Below, one piece after another: positions 21,022 through 32,936 of a DNA stretch of 64,000 bases. Under the pieces are notes generated by a model. It saw only the letters and a program-made list of their open reading frames with translations, made no database searches and was not told where the DNA came from. The DNA comes from Nicotiana tabacum (lineage: Eukaryota; Streptophyta; Magnoliopsida; Solanales; Solanaceae), in contig NC_134102.1 in assembly GCF_000715075.1 (NCBI RefSeq), forward strand, positions 97,109,766 to 97,173,765, read 5' to 3'. A program made the position numbers and the translations under genes. Within the stretch, counting starts at the first letter, position 1; the number at the start of each line of letters is the position of its first letter.

Positions 21022-22460
21022 ATGCGCAGGGTCAGAAACCAAGACAGATTTCAAGGCTTTGACCACGAACCTGAGAGAACATTTCACAAGAGGTTGAGGG
21101 AAGCAAGGGATACAAATAATCTTCAGACACTTGATCAATTTCCTATGAACATGGTAGAGGAGCAACATATGGTTGTTCAAGAGGTGGCGATGCCCAGCAT
21201 TGCTAATGTCACCTCCAGCATTGTGAAACTCAGAATCACTAGGCACTTTGAGCTGAAACAGAGCATGATCCAGCTACCACATGCGAATGGACAGTTTATG
21301 GGTCTTCCACACGATGATCCAGAACAATACATCCTAAACTTCTTGTAGATTAGTGATACCTATATCACCAACGGAGTCACTCCAGACTATGTGAGGCTCA
21401 CACTTTTCACGTTCTCTCTATTGGGCGAAGCAAAGCGATGGCTGAAGGTAGAACCAACTAATTCTATTATATCATGGAATGATCTGGCAAGGAAATTTTT
21501 GGCAAGGTTCTTCCCTTCAAGCAAAACTGCAAAGATCAGAAGTGAGATAGTCGCCTTCAAACAGAAAATGGGGGAGTCTTTATACTCAGCTTGGGAGAGG
21601 TTGAAGGGGCTGCTCAGAGACTGTCCTCATTACAATAAGACAAATGGAGTGTTAGCTCACACTTTCATAGAAGGGCAACATCCCGAAACAAAGATTGTGG
21701 TGGATGCTGCAACTGGAGGTCAAGTGTTGGAGAAAAGCTTTGATGAGATATATGCGTTATTGAACAAATTCTCCAAAAGCAATCCTGATTGGCAAGGAGA
21801 GATGGGCAGACACACAATGTAAAAAAATCTGCAGGGGTTCTCGAGTTAGATGTCGTCTCTGCATTATCAGCGTAGATTTCCACATTGACCAACCAAGTCA
21901 ATCAGATAACCTTGGTTATTAACAAGCAACAAACCCAGCCAGTACAACAAGTTCAATTGTTTTGTGAAGTATGTGGAGAGGGTCATACAAGCGACTTATG
22001 CCCAGTTAATCCAGAGTCTGTCTGTAGTAATGCAAATAGGGGCTAGACAAACCAGTATGGGAATACCTACAACCCCAATTGGAGGAACCACCCAAACTTC
22101 TCTTGGGGTGGAAACCAAGGTGCTCAGAATCAATATAGGCCTCAAGCACCTCAATAACAATATAGACCACCTTAGGCTGAACAACGTGAAAACTCAACGA
22201 GTCACCTTGAGGATATAATGAAAAAATTAATGGGTGATCAGCAGGCCCAAGCAGCAACAATGAGAAATTTGGAGCGACAAATGGGACAACTTGCCAGTGC
22301 CCAAAATACTCGACCAGTTGGAGCTCTTCCAAGAGACACTGAGGCTAATCCTAAGGCATCTATTAATGATGTGTCATTGAGGAATGAGAGACATTTAGAA
22401 GAAGTCTAGTCAAAAAAGAGAAAACAAGTGACCTTAATAAGGAGTCGACCATTATTGAGT
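21022..22460 (+). pseudogene. E3 gag
   Basis: The structural Gag polyprotein. Frame 21022-21345 ends at a TAG after EQYILNFL, and the same domain continues at 21391 with LFTFSLLGEAKRWLKVE, SWNDLARKFLARFFP and the R-rich core to 21822 (WERLKGLLRDCPHYN). A zinc motif CEVCGEGHTSDLC (C-x2-C-x3-H-x4-C) is at 21963-22001 in another frame, and NLERQMGQLASAQN with RPVGALPRDTEANPK follows at about 22270-22360. These are typical Athila Gag words. Frames change at least twice, so it is inactive. Confidence 0.85.
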
Positions 22461-22507
22461 CGGAATTAGAAAAATAAAAGGAGTTAGAGAAGCCAGCTGA
22501 AGAGGCG

Positions 22508-23311
22508 GTGGCTAAACCTCCACCATTAGTTGCGAGGCCACCACCTCCGTTCCCTCAAAATTTGCAGAAAGTGAAGGATAATGTTTCGTATAAAAAGTTT
22601 ATTGATATTTTGAAGCAAGTGCAAATCAATATTCCACTAGTAGACATTCTGCAAGAAGTGCCCAAATATGCAAAATACATCAAGGACATAGTGGCAAATA
22701 AAAGGAGGTTGAATGAATTCAAGACTGTGGCACTCATTGAGGAATGTAGTTCTAGAATCCAAACCAAGCTACCTCAGAAATTGAAGGATCCGGGTAGTTT
22801 CACTATCCAAATCTCGATTGGTAAGCATGCAGTCGGGCGAGTTTTGTGTGATCTTGGAGCGAGCATCAATTTTATGCTGCTATCTGTATTCAGACAGTTG
22901 GGGTTGGGTGAGCCACGCCCAAAAATGGTAATATTATAGTTGGTTGATTGCTCTCTTGCTCATCCTGAAGGAGTGATTGGAGATGTGTTAGTTCAAGTGG
23001 GTTCTTTCATATTCTCTGCTGATTTTATTATCTTGGACTACGAGCCTGATCACGAAGTCCCATATATTTTGGGGCATCCATTTTTAGCCACGGACCGAGC
23101 TATTATTGATGTATGCAAAGGAAAGATGACGATGAGAGTTGGTGATCGAGTGGAGGTATTCAATATGTATAAAGCACTTAGATTGCCAGCCCACTATGAA
23201 GAGCTATCCATGATTTCTATGGTGGAAAGTGGTGTTACGTCATTGGTGCCTTGTATGAGCCCCTTAGATCCTCTTGAACGAGCTTTGATTGGGGATGAAG
23301 AAGACAGTTAA
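22508..23311 (+). pseudogene. E3 protease region
   Basis: The linker KFIDILKQVQINIPLVDIL-type block, typical of Athila and Tat pol starts, leads to the aspartic protease with catalytic VLCDLGASINFML at about 22842. A TAG at 22937 follows PKMVIL. The frame 22940-23311 continues with VQVGSFIFSADFIILDYE and VPYILGHPFLATDRAIID, the flap and C-terminal part. The catalytic Asp is present, in the form D-L-G. Confidence 0.85.
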
Positions 23312-23347
23312 GATGAGATGACGGGATAAATTGAGCAAGTACTTGAC

Positions 23348-24505
23348 ATGTCTTGCAGTTATGTCCATGGGTTTGGGAGATTTGAGGAGTTGGACAGGCC
23401 TGTAACTCTGACCCCTCCTAAGCTATCTATTGAAGAAGCTCCAAATCTAGAACTTAATCCCCTTCCAGCGCATCTACGCTGTGCTTATTTGGGGAAATCT
23501 GAGACATTGCAAGTGATTATCTCATCCATCTTGACTAATGTACAAGAATAAAAACTGCTCATAGTACTTCACGAACATAAAAAGGCTATTGGGTGGACAA
23601 TTGCTAACATCAAGGGAATCTGTCCATCATTTTGAATGCATAAAATCTTTCTGGAAGATGGACACCGCCCCAGTGTTGAGCAGCAAAGGAGTTTAAATCC
23701 CATTATGAAAGAGGTCGTGAAGAAGGAAGTAATCAAGTGGCTCGATGCAGGTAGCATCTTTCCTATCTCTGACAGCAACTGGGTAAGCCCAGTGCAATGT
23801 GTGCCTAAAATGGGGGGGATGAATGTGGTAGAGAATGAGAAAAATGAGCTAATTCCTACTCGCACCGTGACGGGGTGGAGAGTTTGCATTGATTACAGAA
23901 GTCCCAACAAAGCAACCCACAAAGACCATTTCCCACTTCCATTCATTGATCAAATGTTTGAGAGATTGGCGAGGCATGAATATTATTGCTTTCATGATGG
24001 TTATTCGGGGTATAACCAGATTGTCAAATGCCCAGAGGATCAGGAGAAGAGCACTTTTACTTGTCCTTATGGCACTTTCGCCTTCAAGCGTATGCCGTTT
24101 GGTCTTTGTAATGCACCAACCACTTTCCAGAGATGCATGATGGCTATTTTCACCGATATGGTGGAAAAATTTGTGGAAGTCTTTATGGATGATTTTTCAA
24201 TCTTTGGGTCTCCTTATGACGACTATTTGAAGAATTTGAGCAAGGTGTTAGCCCGTTGTGAAGAAACAAATCTAGTGTTGAATTGGGAAAAGTACTATTT
24301 TATGGTGCAGGAAGGCTTCGTGTCGGGTCACAGAGTGTCTAGAAGCGACATTGAAGTTGATAAGGCGAAGGTGGAAGCGGTTGAAAAATTACCTCCACCC
24401 ATTTCTGTGAAAGGTATCCAGAGTTTCTTGGGACACGTGGGGTTCTATCGGCGCATTATAAAGGATTTTTCAAAAATTGCTACTCCTTTTGTGCAGGTTG
24501 CTTGA
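23348..24505 (+). pseudogene. E3 reverse transcriptase
   Basis: The frame 23636-24505 (289 codons) holds nearly the whole RT: WVSPVQCVPKMGGMNV, GWRVCIDYRSPNKATHKDHF, FIDQMFERLARHEYYCFHDG, TCPYGTFAFKRMPFGLCNAP, the catalytic EVFMDDFSIFGSPYDD and IQSFLGHVGFYRRIIKDFS. Upstream, the pol linker (LKPPPKLELNPLPxHLxYA type, here LSIEEAPNLELNPLPAHL) is at 23420-23500, separated by stops. Catalytic residues are intact in this frame although the polyprotein is broken at both sides. Confidence 0.9.
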
Positions 24506-24860
24506 AAAGGACATAACTTTAAATTTTGATGATGCCTTCCTGAAAGCATTTGAAGAGCTCAAAAAGAAGTTGGTGGCTGCCCCCATTATTGCGGCACCAG
24601 ATTGGTCCTTACCATTTGAACTTATATGTGATGCAAGTAACCATGCTATTAGGGCAGTGCTAGGCCAGAGGAAAGTCAAGATGTTTTATTCCATCTACTA
24701 TGCGAGTAAGACTTTTGATGATGTACAACTAAATTACATCACCACTAAAAGTGAGTTGTTAGTCGTCGTGTGGGCCTTTGAAAAATTTCGGGCAGACATG
24801 AGCAACTTTTTACTATCACCCAAGACCCTTACCAATGGTACGCTGACTATGTGAACTATC
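24477..24860 (+). pseudogene. E3 RNase H, internally deleted
   Basis: It starts ITLNFDDAFLKAFEELKKKL, then FELICDASNHAIRAVLGQ with the first catalytic Asp, and TTKSELLVVVWAFEKFRAD with the Glu. After FEKFRAD the expected 'YLVGTKVIVYTDHAALRYL...' block with the third catalytic residue is absent. The sequence jumps within about 40 bases to WYADYVNYL, which in intact Athila copies lies well past RNase H. So part of RNase H and its linker has been deleted here. Confidence 0.75.
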
Positions 24861-26112
24861 TTATGATTTGGGTACTTCCTCCTGAAATTGAATCTGAAGC
24901 TAGAAAGAGGTTTTTACATGATGTGAACTTCTACTACTGGGATGAGCCATACTTGTACAAGCAGTGTGCTGATTAGTTGATGAGGAGATCCATTCCAGAA
25001 AAGGAGGTGGAATTAGTGTTGTATGATTGTCATGCATCACCTTATGATGGCCATCATAGTAGAACATCTGCACAGGTATTACAATCTAGTTTTTTTTGGC
25101 CAACATTATTCAAGGATGCCCATGTATTTGTAAAGAAGTGTGACCAGTGTCAAAGAATATGAACAATCACAAAGAGGCATGAGATGCATTTGAATAACAT
25201 CCTGGAGGTCGAGATTTTTGATGTGTGGGGGATAGATTTTAAGGGACCATTCCCATTGTCCATAGGAAAAAAATACATCTTGCTAGCAGTTGACTACGTG
25301 TCAAAATGGGTAGAGGCGATCGCATTGCCAATAAATGATACCATGGTGGTAGCTGCGTTTGTGAAAAAGAACATATTCTCGAGGTTTGGGACTCCAAATG
25401 CCTTGATTAGTGATGAAGGGACACATTTTTGCAATCGATTGTTGAATAACCTTCTATCTAAACATGGAGTCCGCCATAGAGTTGCTACGACATATCATCC
25501 GTAAATAAGTGGACAAGTTGAGGTGTCTAACAGAGAAATAAAGTAAATCTTAGAGAAGACAGTGAGTGTGAATAGGAAGGATTGGGCTGCAAAGTTAGAT
25601 GATGCCTTGTGGGCGTATAGAACTGCATACAAAACGCCAATTGGGGCATCACCGTATAAGCTCATTTATGGAAAAGCATGTCACTTGCCTGTTGAACTTG
25701 AACACAAAGCATACTGGGCCATTAAAAAGTTGAATATGGACCTTGAAGTCACAGGTGAGAAGAGACTCTTGCAGTTGAATGAGTTAGATGAGTTCAGGCT
25801 GCACTCTTATGAAAATACTAAGTTTACAAAGAGAGAATGAAAAGATGGCATGACAAGCGTATCAAGCCACATCACTTTGAGCCAGGACAACAGGTATTAT
25901 TGTTCAATTCTAGGCTCAAGCTGTTTCCTGGGAAGTTAAAATCAAGATGGTCATGCCCGTTTGAGGTAGTGAGAATCACTCCCTATGGTGCAATTGAGTT
26001 GCGTGCTTTAAATGATCAAAGGAAATTTTTAGTGAATGGACAAAGAGTCAAGCACCATTGGGGAGGAATAATTGATCGTGAGAAGACCAATGTTGTATTC
26101 GCTGATGAGTAA
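24860..26112 (+). pseudogene. E3 integrase
   Basis: The zinc-binding part is at 24977-25162 (YDCHASPYDGHHSR and VFVKKCDQCQRI). The core begins at 25184, with the first catalytic Asp in [14 protein letters not shown], the second in [16 protein letters not shown] and the Glu in GQVEVSNREIK after an in-frame TAA at 25502. Then come [36 protein letters not shown] and, in another frame from 25837, the C-terminal part (RRWHDKRI-type, FEPGQQVLLFNSRLKLFPGK). All DDE residues are visible; stops and one frame change inactivate it. Confidence 0.9.
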
Positions 26113-28004
26113 GCGAGGCCCTGCGTCGTGCTGCGATGTTAAATCAGGCGCTTGTTGGAAGGCAACCCAACTTTCTGCTTTCTTTTGTTTTTATTTTTTT
26201 ATTATATTATTTTTGTAGTGGTTGTTTTGATGTTGTGGAATATAAGCATAGGAAGCAAAGCCATTGGAAGGGTGCAAAAAATCGAGCAGGTGATTAAAAC
26301 TAAGTGTGATATAGCCGCACAAAGGACCATACCTGGGGGAAGTATGAGTATCCGTGAGCTGCTAATTCTTCGGCCTTTGGCCTACCTGAGAGTCTTTTTT
26401 ACCCTCTTGTTATTTATAATGTGCATTGAGGATATTGCACAATTTTAAGTGTGGGGTGAGGAGATTGTCTGGGTGATTTTCTATGCTATCTTAGCTTAGT
26501 GTAGTAGTTTTTGATTGCAAAAACAAAAATCAGAAAATTAGGACTTTTCCCGATAATGGATCTCCTAGACAGTTTTTTTGAGGGATTTAAGTCGAAAGGA
26601 AAAAGGCAAAAAGATTTTCTTTTGTAGGTAGTGTAGCAATTACCCCTTGGTTTTTCTTTGTGTCGCGGTTCTTTTCCAAGGGTTTTGTTTGGACCGGGTG
26701 TAGTTAGATGTATTTCTTTTAGGAGTAGGAGCTAGTGTGCTGTGATTGGAATTGAAGCAATATCTTTTGACTTTGTTATGCCTTGAGAATAGTGAGTACT
26801 TTGGTTGTGACGTGTAAGCTTAGTTTTTGACTCTTGTATAAGTACCTTAAATTGTATGATCTTAACTTTGCTTAACTGCTTTGACTAGAGTGTCTTGATG
26901 AGTCCAATCCCGAGTGAGTTATGTGCCATGTATGTGTAGGTTTGTGTGTTATTTCTGTGCATTGCATTTGATGTCTAGAACTTGCCACGTGTGTTTGCAA
27001 AGCGAAATAGTAGTTTTGTTCAGTCTTGAAAGTGATATAGGCGTTTCTTTGTTGAGCCAGATATATATATAGTTTACCCGCCTAATTGTTATGTAACATA
27101 GTGAAACCCTTTGAGCATGTAATCCTATTTCTTTGGCAACCACATTACAAGCCTTACCTATTTATTTGAATTAACCATTTATTTGAACCTTTTAACCTCT
27201 CATGAGCACTCGAATTGTAATGAACTTTGTAAAAGTTAAAGTGTGAGGAGGCTGATTTGGCTTTTGGGTGGAATTAATGAACTAAGGAGAAAGGTGCACT
27301 GTTTTGAAAAAGTGAGAGCCACTTGAATTGAAAAAGAAAAGAAAGAAAAATAGTTATATTGTTGTGAAAAATATTCCTTAAAAGTGGTAACTGTTGATGT
27401 AATTATGCTTAAAGAAGTAGGGAGTTGATGTATATTGATGTGAAGGTGGAGTTATGGTTTGACATAAGCGTGTGGTTTTAAATATTAAAGTGTATGTATT
27501 AAAGTGCTTAGGGAGGTGTAGTCACTCTTATATCTAAATGTATCCTACCTGTCCCGCAACCTAAATTACAACTAATTAAAGTCCTACTTGATCTTAGACT
27601 GAATAAGCTCGATTAGTAGAGCAGTACACTACGGGAAAGCCTATGGTGCATATTTTATGGCATATGAATGTTGTTTCTGAGAGTGAGAGAATTCTTTCTA
27701 TCTTGAGTTCCTAATTGTTCTTAAATTTTATTGAGTGTAGAACTACTCTCTTTTGTTGTGTGAGGACACTTGATTCATAAAGGAAAGGTAATGCTTGACC
27801 TCTACGTTAGAGTAAGTGAGCGGGCTATGAAAAATGCGTGGTGCTTGTGAGTCAAATCTTGAGGTGATGATGTTACACTATTGTGCTTAGTCTATTTTAA
27901 ATATTCTTGGTGTAATGAGTTAGGAGGATTGTTTAAAAAGGTTGTGTCTATATAAAGTGTAGTTTGATTGCTCGAGGACGAGTAATGGTTTAGGTGTGGG
28001 GTGT
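26113..28004 (+). other. E3 3' non-coding region and polypurine tract
   Basis: About 1.9 kb without convincing genes. An open frame at 26152-26448 is hydrophobic near its start, but I do not call it an envelope-like gene. Landmarks are TTTTAAGTGTGGGGTGAGGAG (26443-26463) and AATGGTTTAGGTGTGGGGTG before the LTR, the polypurine tract. Many blocks recur in the same order in E5 at 52190-53839, such as GGTGTAGTTAG, TGCCTTGAGA, CTGTTTGACTAGAG-type, TTTGAGCATGTAATCCTATT and AAAGTCCTACTTGATCTT. Confidence 0.7.
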
Positions 28005-29347
28005 TGATGGTAGGCTATAATTGCGTATTTTAATTGCTTATCGCACTTTAATTTACTGCACTTTTATTGTGTTTGAGCTTTAACCGCTAGTGTTTTGCAC
28101 CTATTGTATGTTTTATGCCTTGTTGGAGCAATTCTGAGTAATGTAGATGTTGTGGAACTAATTCGAGCTATGTGGACCTTTGAAGTCTGAGTAAAAGCCC
28201 AGGGGATTAAGGCGGGATCATGTTCGGGGGTCGAGGATCAATTCTGGATGTCAAAATTCAAGGAAGAAGTAACTGCTGAAGAAATACACTAGTGCGAGGC
28301 ACTGTGCGACGCATTAGGGCAAATTTTTGTCAGAAATTTCCAAAGTTCAGAGACTGAGTTTTTTTATGGTATGATAGGAAAAAGCATTAGTGTGACGCAT
28401 GGAAAGCATTAAGTTTGCAAGTTTTCCTATTTCGGCTAGGAAAGGGAGATTTCGTCTAGGTCCGACTCTACTTGGTATAAATACATGGAAAAATGTTATT
28501 TTCTAGACTTTTGACACACTTTAGACCTAGAAACACACAAGGAACATTCGGGAGCAAGGATATCTCAAATTTCTTCATATTTTCTTAGTATTTTCAATTA
28601 CCCAACACTTATAAATTTGTTTGATACTATCATGAGTGGCTAAAACCCATAGTTCTGGGGTTGTGATTTAGCCATGAATATTGTTGTTTAATGTTGACTT
28701 AACCTTGATTGCAATTCACCAATATATGGTTATTTCTTCAATTCTGTTATTAATTGTTTAATTGTCTGGCCAACAGTTAGGTTCTATTGACTATCTATGC
28801 TATGATTAGGAAAGCCATGTTTAGATTAGAGAAGAATTGAAGAGAGCACAATCTTAACTCTGAGGGGGGCGGATTTGTGGTTAGGATAGGAATATACCTA
28901 GTCACCGTGCTTAATTAAATATCATAATCTTAATGCATTCTTAATAGATTGATTTCATAGGAATATAGGCGTTAATCTATTTTGAATAGGCGAGTAGTAC
29001 TTCGGGAAAAGGCTATGAGAGTAATTGTTCGATTAATTAGCAATCATGAGTGAATTATATGAAAGGGAGAGTTAACCAGAACACAATAGGAGTGGTGAAT
29101 CGATCACACCCCTGGAATATTGTCTCTATTGAATACACAACAACCGTTTTACTGCTTGATAATTTAGTTACTACTTAGAATTATAGTTTAGTATAGTTAA
29201 ACTCTTGAACTCGAATTGGCTCGACTGAATAACAATCTTGGTGAATTTAGTGGGTAGTTTATACAAGTCTCTATGGGTTCGACACTCGACTTATCATTTT
29301 ATTACTTGTACGACCACGTATACTTGTGTATGCATTTGGGAGAAACA
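28005..29347 (+). repeat. E3 3' LTR
   Basis: From TGATGGTAGGCTATAATTGC to GGGAGAAACA, 1,343 bp, with the TATA box at 28476-28483. Compared with the 5' LTR it lacks about 24 bases of the GCGACGCAC repeat block (near 28392) and has many single-base differences. Confidence 0.9.
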
Positions 29348-31111
29348 TATCTCTCTCCCGAATAAGAAACATTAGGCTCCCTTTTTAGCATCATATTCTC
29401 ATTTCTTCTCTTTTCTGTTCACAGGCTTGCCTAAGACCATTGAGCTTAGGCCTTCGGTATGGGATGGGGACCTGCCCGTTGATCCTACTGCTTCGGGGCA
29501 GCTTAGGGCTGTAGCAGGAGAGAAGAAGAAAAGGAAGGCTCTGGGCTCCCCGAGCTCAGAGAAAAAGAAGCCAAGGAGAAGGTTGGCCCGTAAGCCAAAA
29601 AAGAGTTCTAACTCCCGAGTACCCGACTCGGACTCACTTTATCAGCTCAGGGATGATCCCGAGGAAGATGATATTTTTGTGGCCCGTAATCTGACCTTCC
29701 TCAAAGAGAGAGCGGCATCCGAGGGAGAAACACGAAGCCTGATCCCCCCAGGTTCGGGAGGTTGATGTAGGGACGAGGGCTGAGACCTCTTGAGACGCCG
29801 ACATATGCTCCGCCCGGTGTCATAGAGATTTTAGGGTGGCCTTCATTCACCGAGTCCATATTTGACGAAGCCCGAGCGACAAAGGTGCGATCCAACGAAG
29901 GGGCCCATGGAGTGGACGATCCCTTTCGTTCGCTTTTCGAAGGTGTGGACTCAACCGCTCTTGAAGACTTCTCTGTGTTGGGTGACATGGAGGTGCCGAG
30001 GAAAGACCCGTCTTCAGAGGTCAGCGGGCTGAACTTAAGCCCAAAATTAATCAACCAGTTTCCCGCCCCGAGCATGGATCCCAGCCGTAAGAGGTCAAAA
30101 ATTATCACCGTCCTATAGGATGCCCGAGTTCTTTCTGCCCCTGTTGGAGTAGCGAGTTACCTCTGGTGCCTGGTAACCGAAGAAGAGCAAGCGAGAATGA
30201 ATGAGGTAAATGTGTCGTGCTTGTTCAACAAAGCGCAACAGGCACTGAACCGGGTAAGGCATCTTTACGCTCTTCCATCTTCTGACTTAGTTTTTGATAT
30301 TTCTCATGTCTTCTCTCTTTTATCTTTTTGCAGGCCTCGATACTCCATCATGAAAGTTTTCTCCGGTATCGGGCTGAGGTTAACCAGCTCGAGGCTGAGG
30401 TCAGGGAGCTTTCCGAGAAGAGTGACACGTATAAGCTTATCAGTGAGCAACACGAAGGTGCCATCAAGAGTCTTTGGGCCGAGTTGGATGCGACTTAGAA
30501 GGAGCATGCCGACTTGGTGGAACAGGTAATTTTTTTTAAAGTTAGCAATGACGACTTAACCATGGTGACTAATGACCAAACCTCATAGGTCCAACAGAAG
30601 ATTGATCGGATCGACTAGCTTCGTGCTGAAATGAACGAGGTCCAGGCCTTGGTCAATGTCAGGAAGGGAAAAATGGACAAACTGTCTTCGGTAAAGGAGA
30701 CCGCCCGGGAGCAGCTGTAATCATTAGAGGTCCAACTCCGAGTGGCGAAAGAGAAAGTCGATACACGGGCTTGGCAAATCGAGGACCTCCAAGCTCAATT
30801 GGGCTCGGCCATTGCTGAACGGGATGCCCTTGGCAAGGAGCTCAAAATAACGAGGTCCGAGTCGAAAATATCCGGGGCTGATGCTGAAGAGATAGTGGCC
30901 TAGTACGTGAAGCGGTTGTCTTGAAGGGAGACCCTCTAGGAGATTCATGCCTGAGGTTTTAACCTGTCAGCCGAGATCGAAGAGGCTCGAGGTAGAGGCC
31001 AAGAAGTTGGCTGAGCCCGAGGGTGAAGAAGGCTCCGAGGGCTCCGGCGAACCCGAAGATGGAGAAGACCTCGGCGGCTCGGGTGACGAGGCGGGTTCCG
31101 ATGGAGATTAG

Positions 31112-32936
31112 GCATAGGTGCCCTAGGAATATTTGCCTTTGTTTTTGCATTTTGTACGTTTTTTTTGTTGAGGTCATTTTTATCGACCTTTGTAAAGATA
31201 TTTTGGAACGTATATCTAAGGTTTTTTCCCTTTTGGCAATTTTTAAGTGTATTACTTTTAGCATATATTTTTACAATTGCAAAGATTTCAAATTCCTTAG
31301 CACGGAGTAAAACGTAGTAATAAGTTGTTGTTCGGAGGTCCGAACAATACTTGTTCTCAACGTAATTTCTGTTTGAAACTTGTGGGGGCTCGGTATGAAC
31401 GAAAGCTTTTCCCCAAAGTTTTTGTTTAAATGTTCTTAGACTATAATTTTGCTGAGGTTAACCGTTGAACCGGTTTGAAATTTTGAAGGCCTTATGTTTT
31501 AGAGAAATATATATGGCTGAGCACTTTTTAAAAAATATTTAAGAAAATATTAGCAATCTTTATTTTTTTACATAAACGTAAGATTTCTTTTTACATTTAG
31601 AGCATATCTTAAAGATAAGCAAATAATTAATGACCATGAAAAAATGCACAAATCATGGGATCTTTGAAATTTCACACTCTCTCTCATCGTCAAAAGAAAT
31701 TAGATCTCTGCTCTTTTCGTATTATCTCCTTCTTTCATCTTATTTTCACCAATAACTTAATCTATCACAATACGCAATCAATTAGGCATGTATATTTCTC
31801 TCAATCATTCTACAATATTAAAAGAAAATTATTTTATGTATAATTACATGTTATGTACAACGATATGATAAATTATACATGATTTATACTAAAAAGATAC
31901 ATGTTATACTACATGTAGAGCTGTTATACCATCAAGATAGTCGGATTATTTAGGGTATAATTTATACATGTTATACATTACGTGTAATTATACATGAAAT
32001 AATTTATATTTACAAGATATTTCATGGTACTAAGAAGTATACGAGATATTTCATTTGTGTGCTTCCTATTAGTTGCTTCTCATCTCTTTATATAATAATA
32101 GATGGCATATGGAATATGACAGTTATGAATATGAAGATTGTCTGACACTAAGGACTAATTATCTTAATTAAGGAGAAGTAGATAATTGAAACTATGAATG
32201 ATGCATGATTTAAGGTACACTGTTTAAAGAATTTTGACTAGGAATATAAATATTTTCTTGCCTTATGTGTAAAAGACCTAATGCTGCTACATCAGCGAAA
32301 TATTTTCTATAATTTTGCCTAGTTATGTTTTTCGCTCTATGTTTTAATTACGGGCTTTGGACGTCTCTAAGCCATTTTAGGGGTGGTCGTACCATTGGGC
32401 TCGATATCCTTAAGGAACAAAATGTAATAATCTTAAGGGACAAAATATGTATCTGCAAGGTAAAAACTTTCTTCCATTCCTTTGCATAATATACAAGATT
32501 GTAAGTGTGTACAAGCTTTGTGTTATGGCTTATGTGGTCTATGCGGGCACAGTTCATTTGACCGTTTGGCCCCTACAATAAATCCTATCCACCAAACCTA
32601 GACTGTTCAAGCATAAAGTTTCCTTCCTTGCTAAAAATAATTACCCGAGGGTGATGGCCCCCAGTATTCGAGGTCGATCGTCGAGAGGGCTTAGATACTG
32701 TTGAGGTGATCATCGATTCCGATTCAAAACCAGTCTTCAATTCTAAGTTAGCACGATCCACTATTGCCTCGTTAAAAACCTTGCCGGAAAACCCATTTGG
32801 GACAAAACCGGTTCAAGGAAAAAAGAGTGCAATGCGTGCTTTCACGCCTAACAACTACATCATCCTTTGGTTGTTGCCTGCAAGTGTGAGTCCAATTTGC
32901 AATATATATCAAGAAAGAGTGAATGGGATCATACCT
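31112..32936. other. E4 spacer between the antisense gene and integrase
   Basis: The convergent 3' ends of the antisense gene (+) and pol (-) meet here. The first ~450 bases are probably the 3' UTR of the antisense gene. From about 31560 to 32360 the base composition becomes very AT-rich, with repeated TATACATG/CATGTATA words (31835-32000) unlike the GC-rich element around it. No gene seen. Confidence 0.5.

Larger units (their letters stand above)
19543..29347 (+). mobile_element. E3: Athila-like Ty3/gypsy element inside E4
   Basis: Full-length layout: LTR 19543-20900, primer site, gag, protease, RT, RNase H, integrase, a 1.9-kb 3' non-coding part, polypurine tract and LTR 28005-29347. The flanks are GATCT (19538-19542) and TATCT (29348-29352), a duplication with one mismatch. 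In a 170-bp LTR stretch compared by eye (20148 and 28560 onward) I count 8 differences, so it is not recent. Stops break every large frame. The lineage call rests on the tRNA-Asp primer site, the style of the gag zinc motif, and the FMDD form of the RT. Confidence 0.9.
18616..31111 (+). pseudogene. E4 antisense gene: gypsy-type transposon domain, coiled coil, acidic tail
   Basis: Starts at ATG 18616 (MAKTSKTIPQKVTSS). After a frame break near 18841 it reads YLSVYTYPFTLGLVEPVI, VCLGQIYPSLWRIVILLRYF, RASKATFSSIDEDWDRGW and FLEKWNVS, which is the 'putative gypsy type transposon' domain (Pfam Transposase_28). TWRDLSKGHWETHSHG then meets a GT donor at 19534. E3 lies in this intron, which ends with TTCACAG at 29424, and the exon resumes in frame as GLPKTIELRP. 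Further likely introns are 30254-30333 and 30526-30588, both GT...AG. The C-terminal half is Glu/Lys/Leu-rich with a coiled-coil pattern (RAEVNQLEAEVRELSEK, IEDLQAQLGSAIAERDAL) and ends in an acidic tail at 31111. Stops at 19167, 19467, 30496, 30718 and elsewhere, some of them CGA to TGA type, show decay. The role of this protein in Tat elements is unknown. Confidence 0.8.

Noticed and set aside
26152..26448. Envelope-like gene in E3, as in some Athila elements
   Set aside because: Only 98 codons with one hydrophobic stretch; the region aligns with non-coding sequence in E5 and shows no further envelope-like features.
18616..31111. Host gene interrupted by E3
   Set aside because: The gene lies between the integrase and the LTR of E4, inside the AAAAT duplications, and its domain is the known gypsy-associated one, so it belongs to the element.
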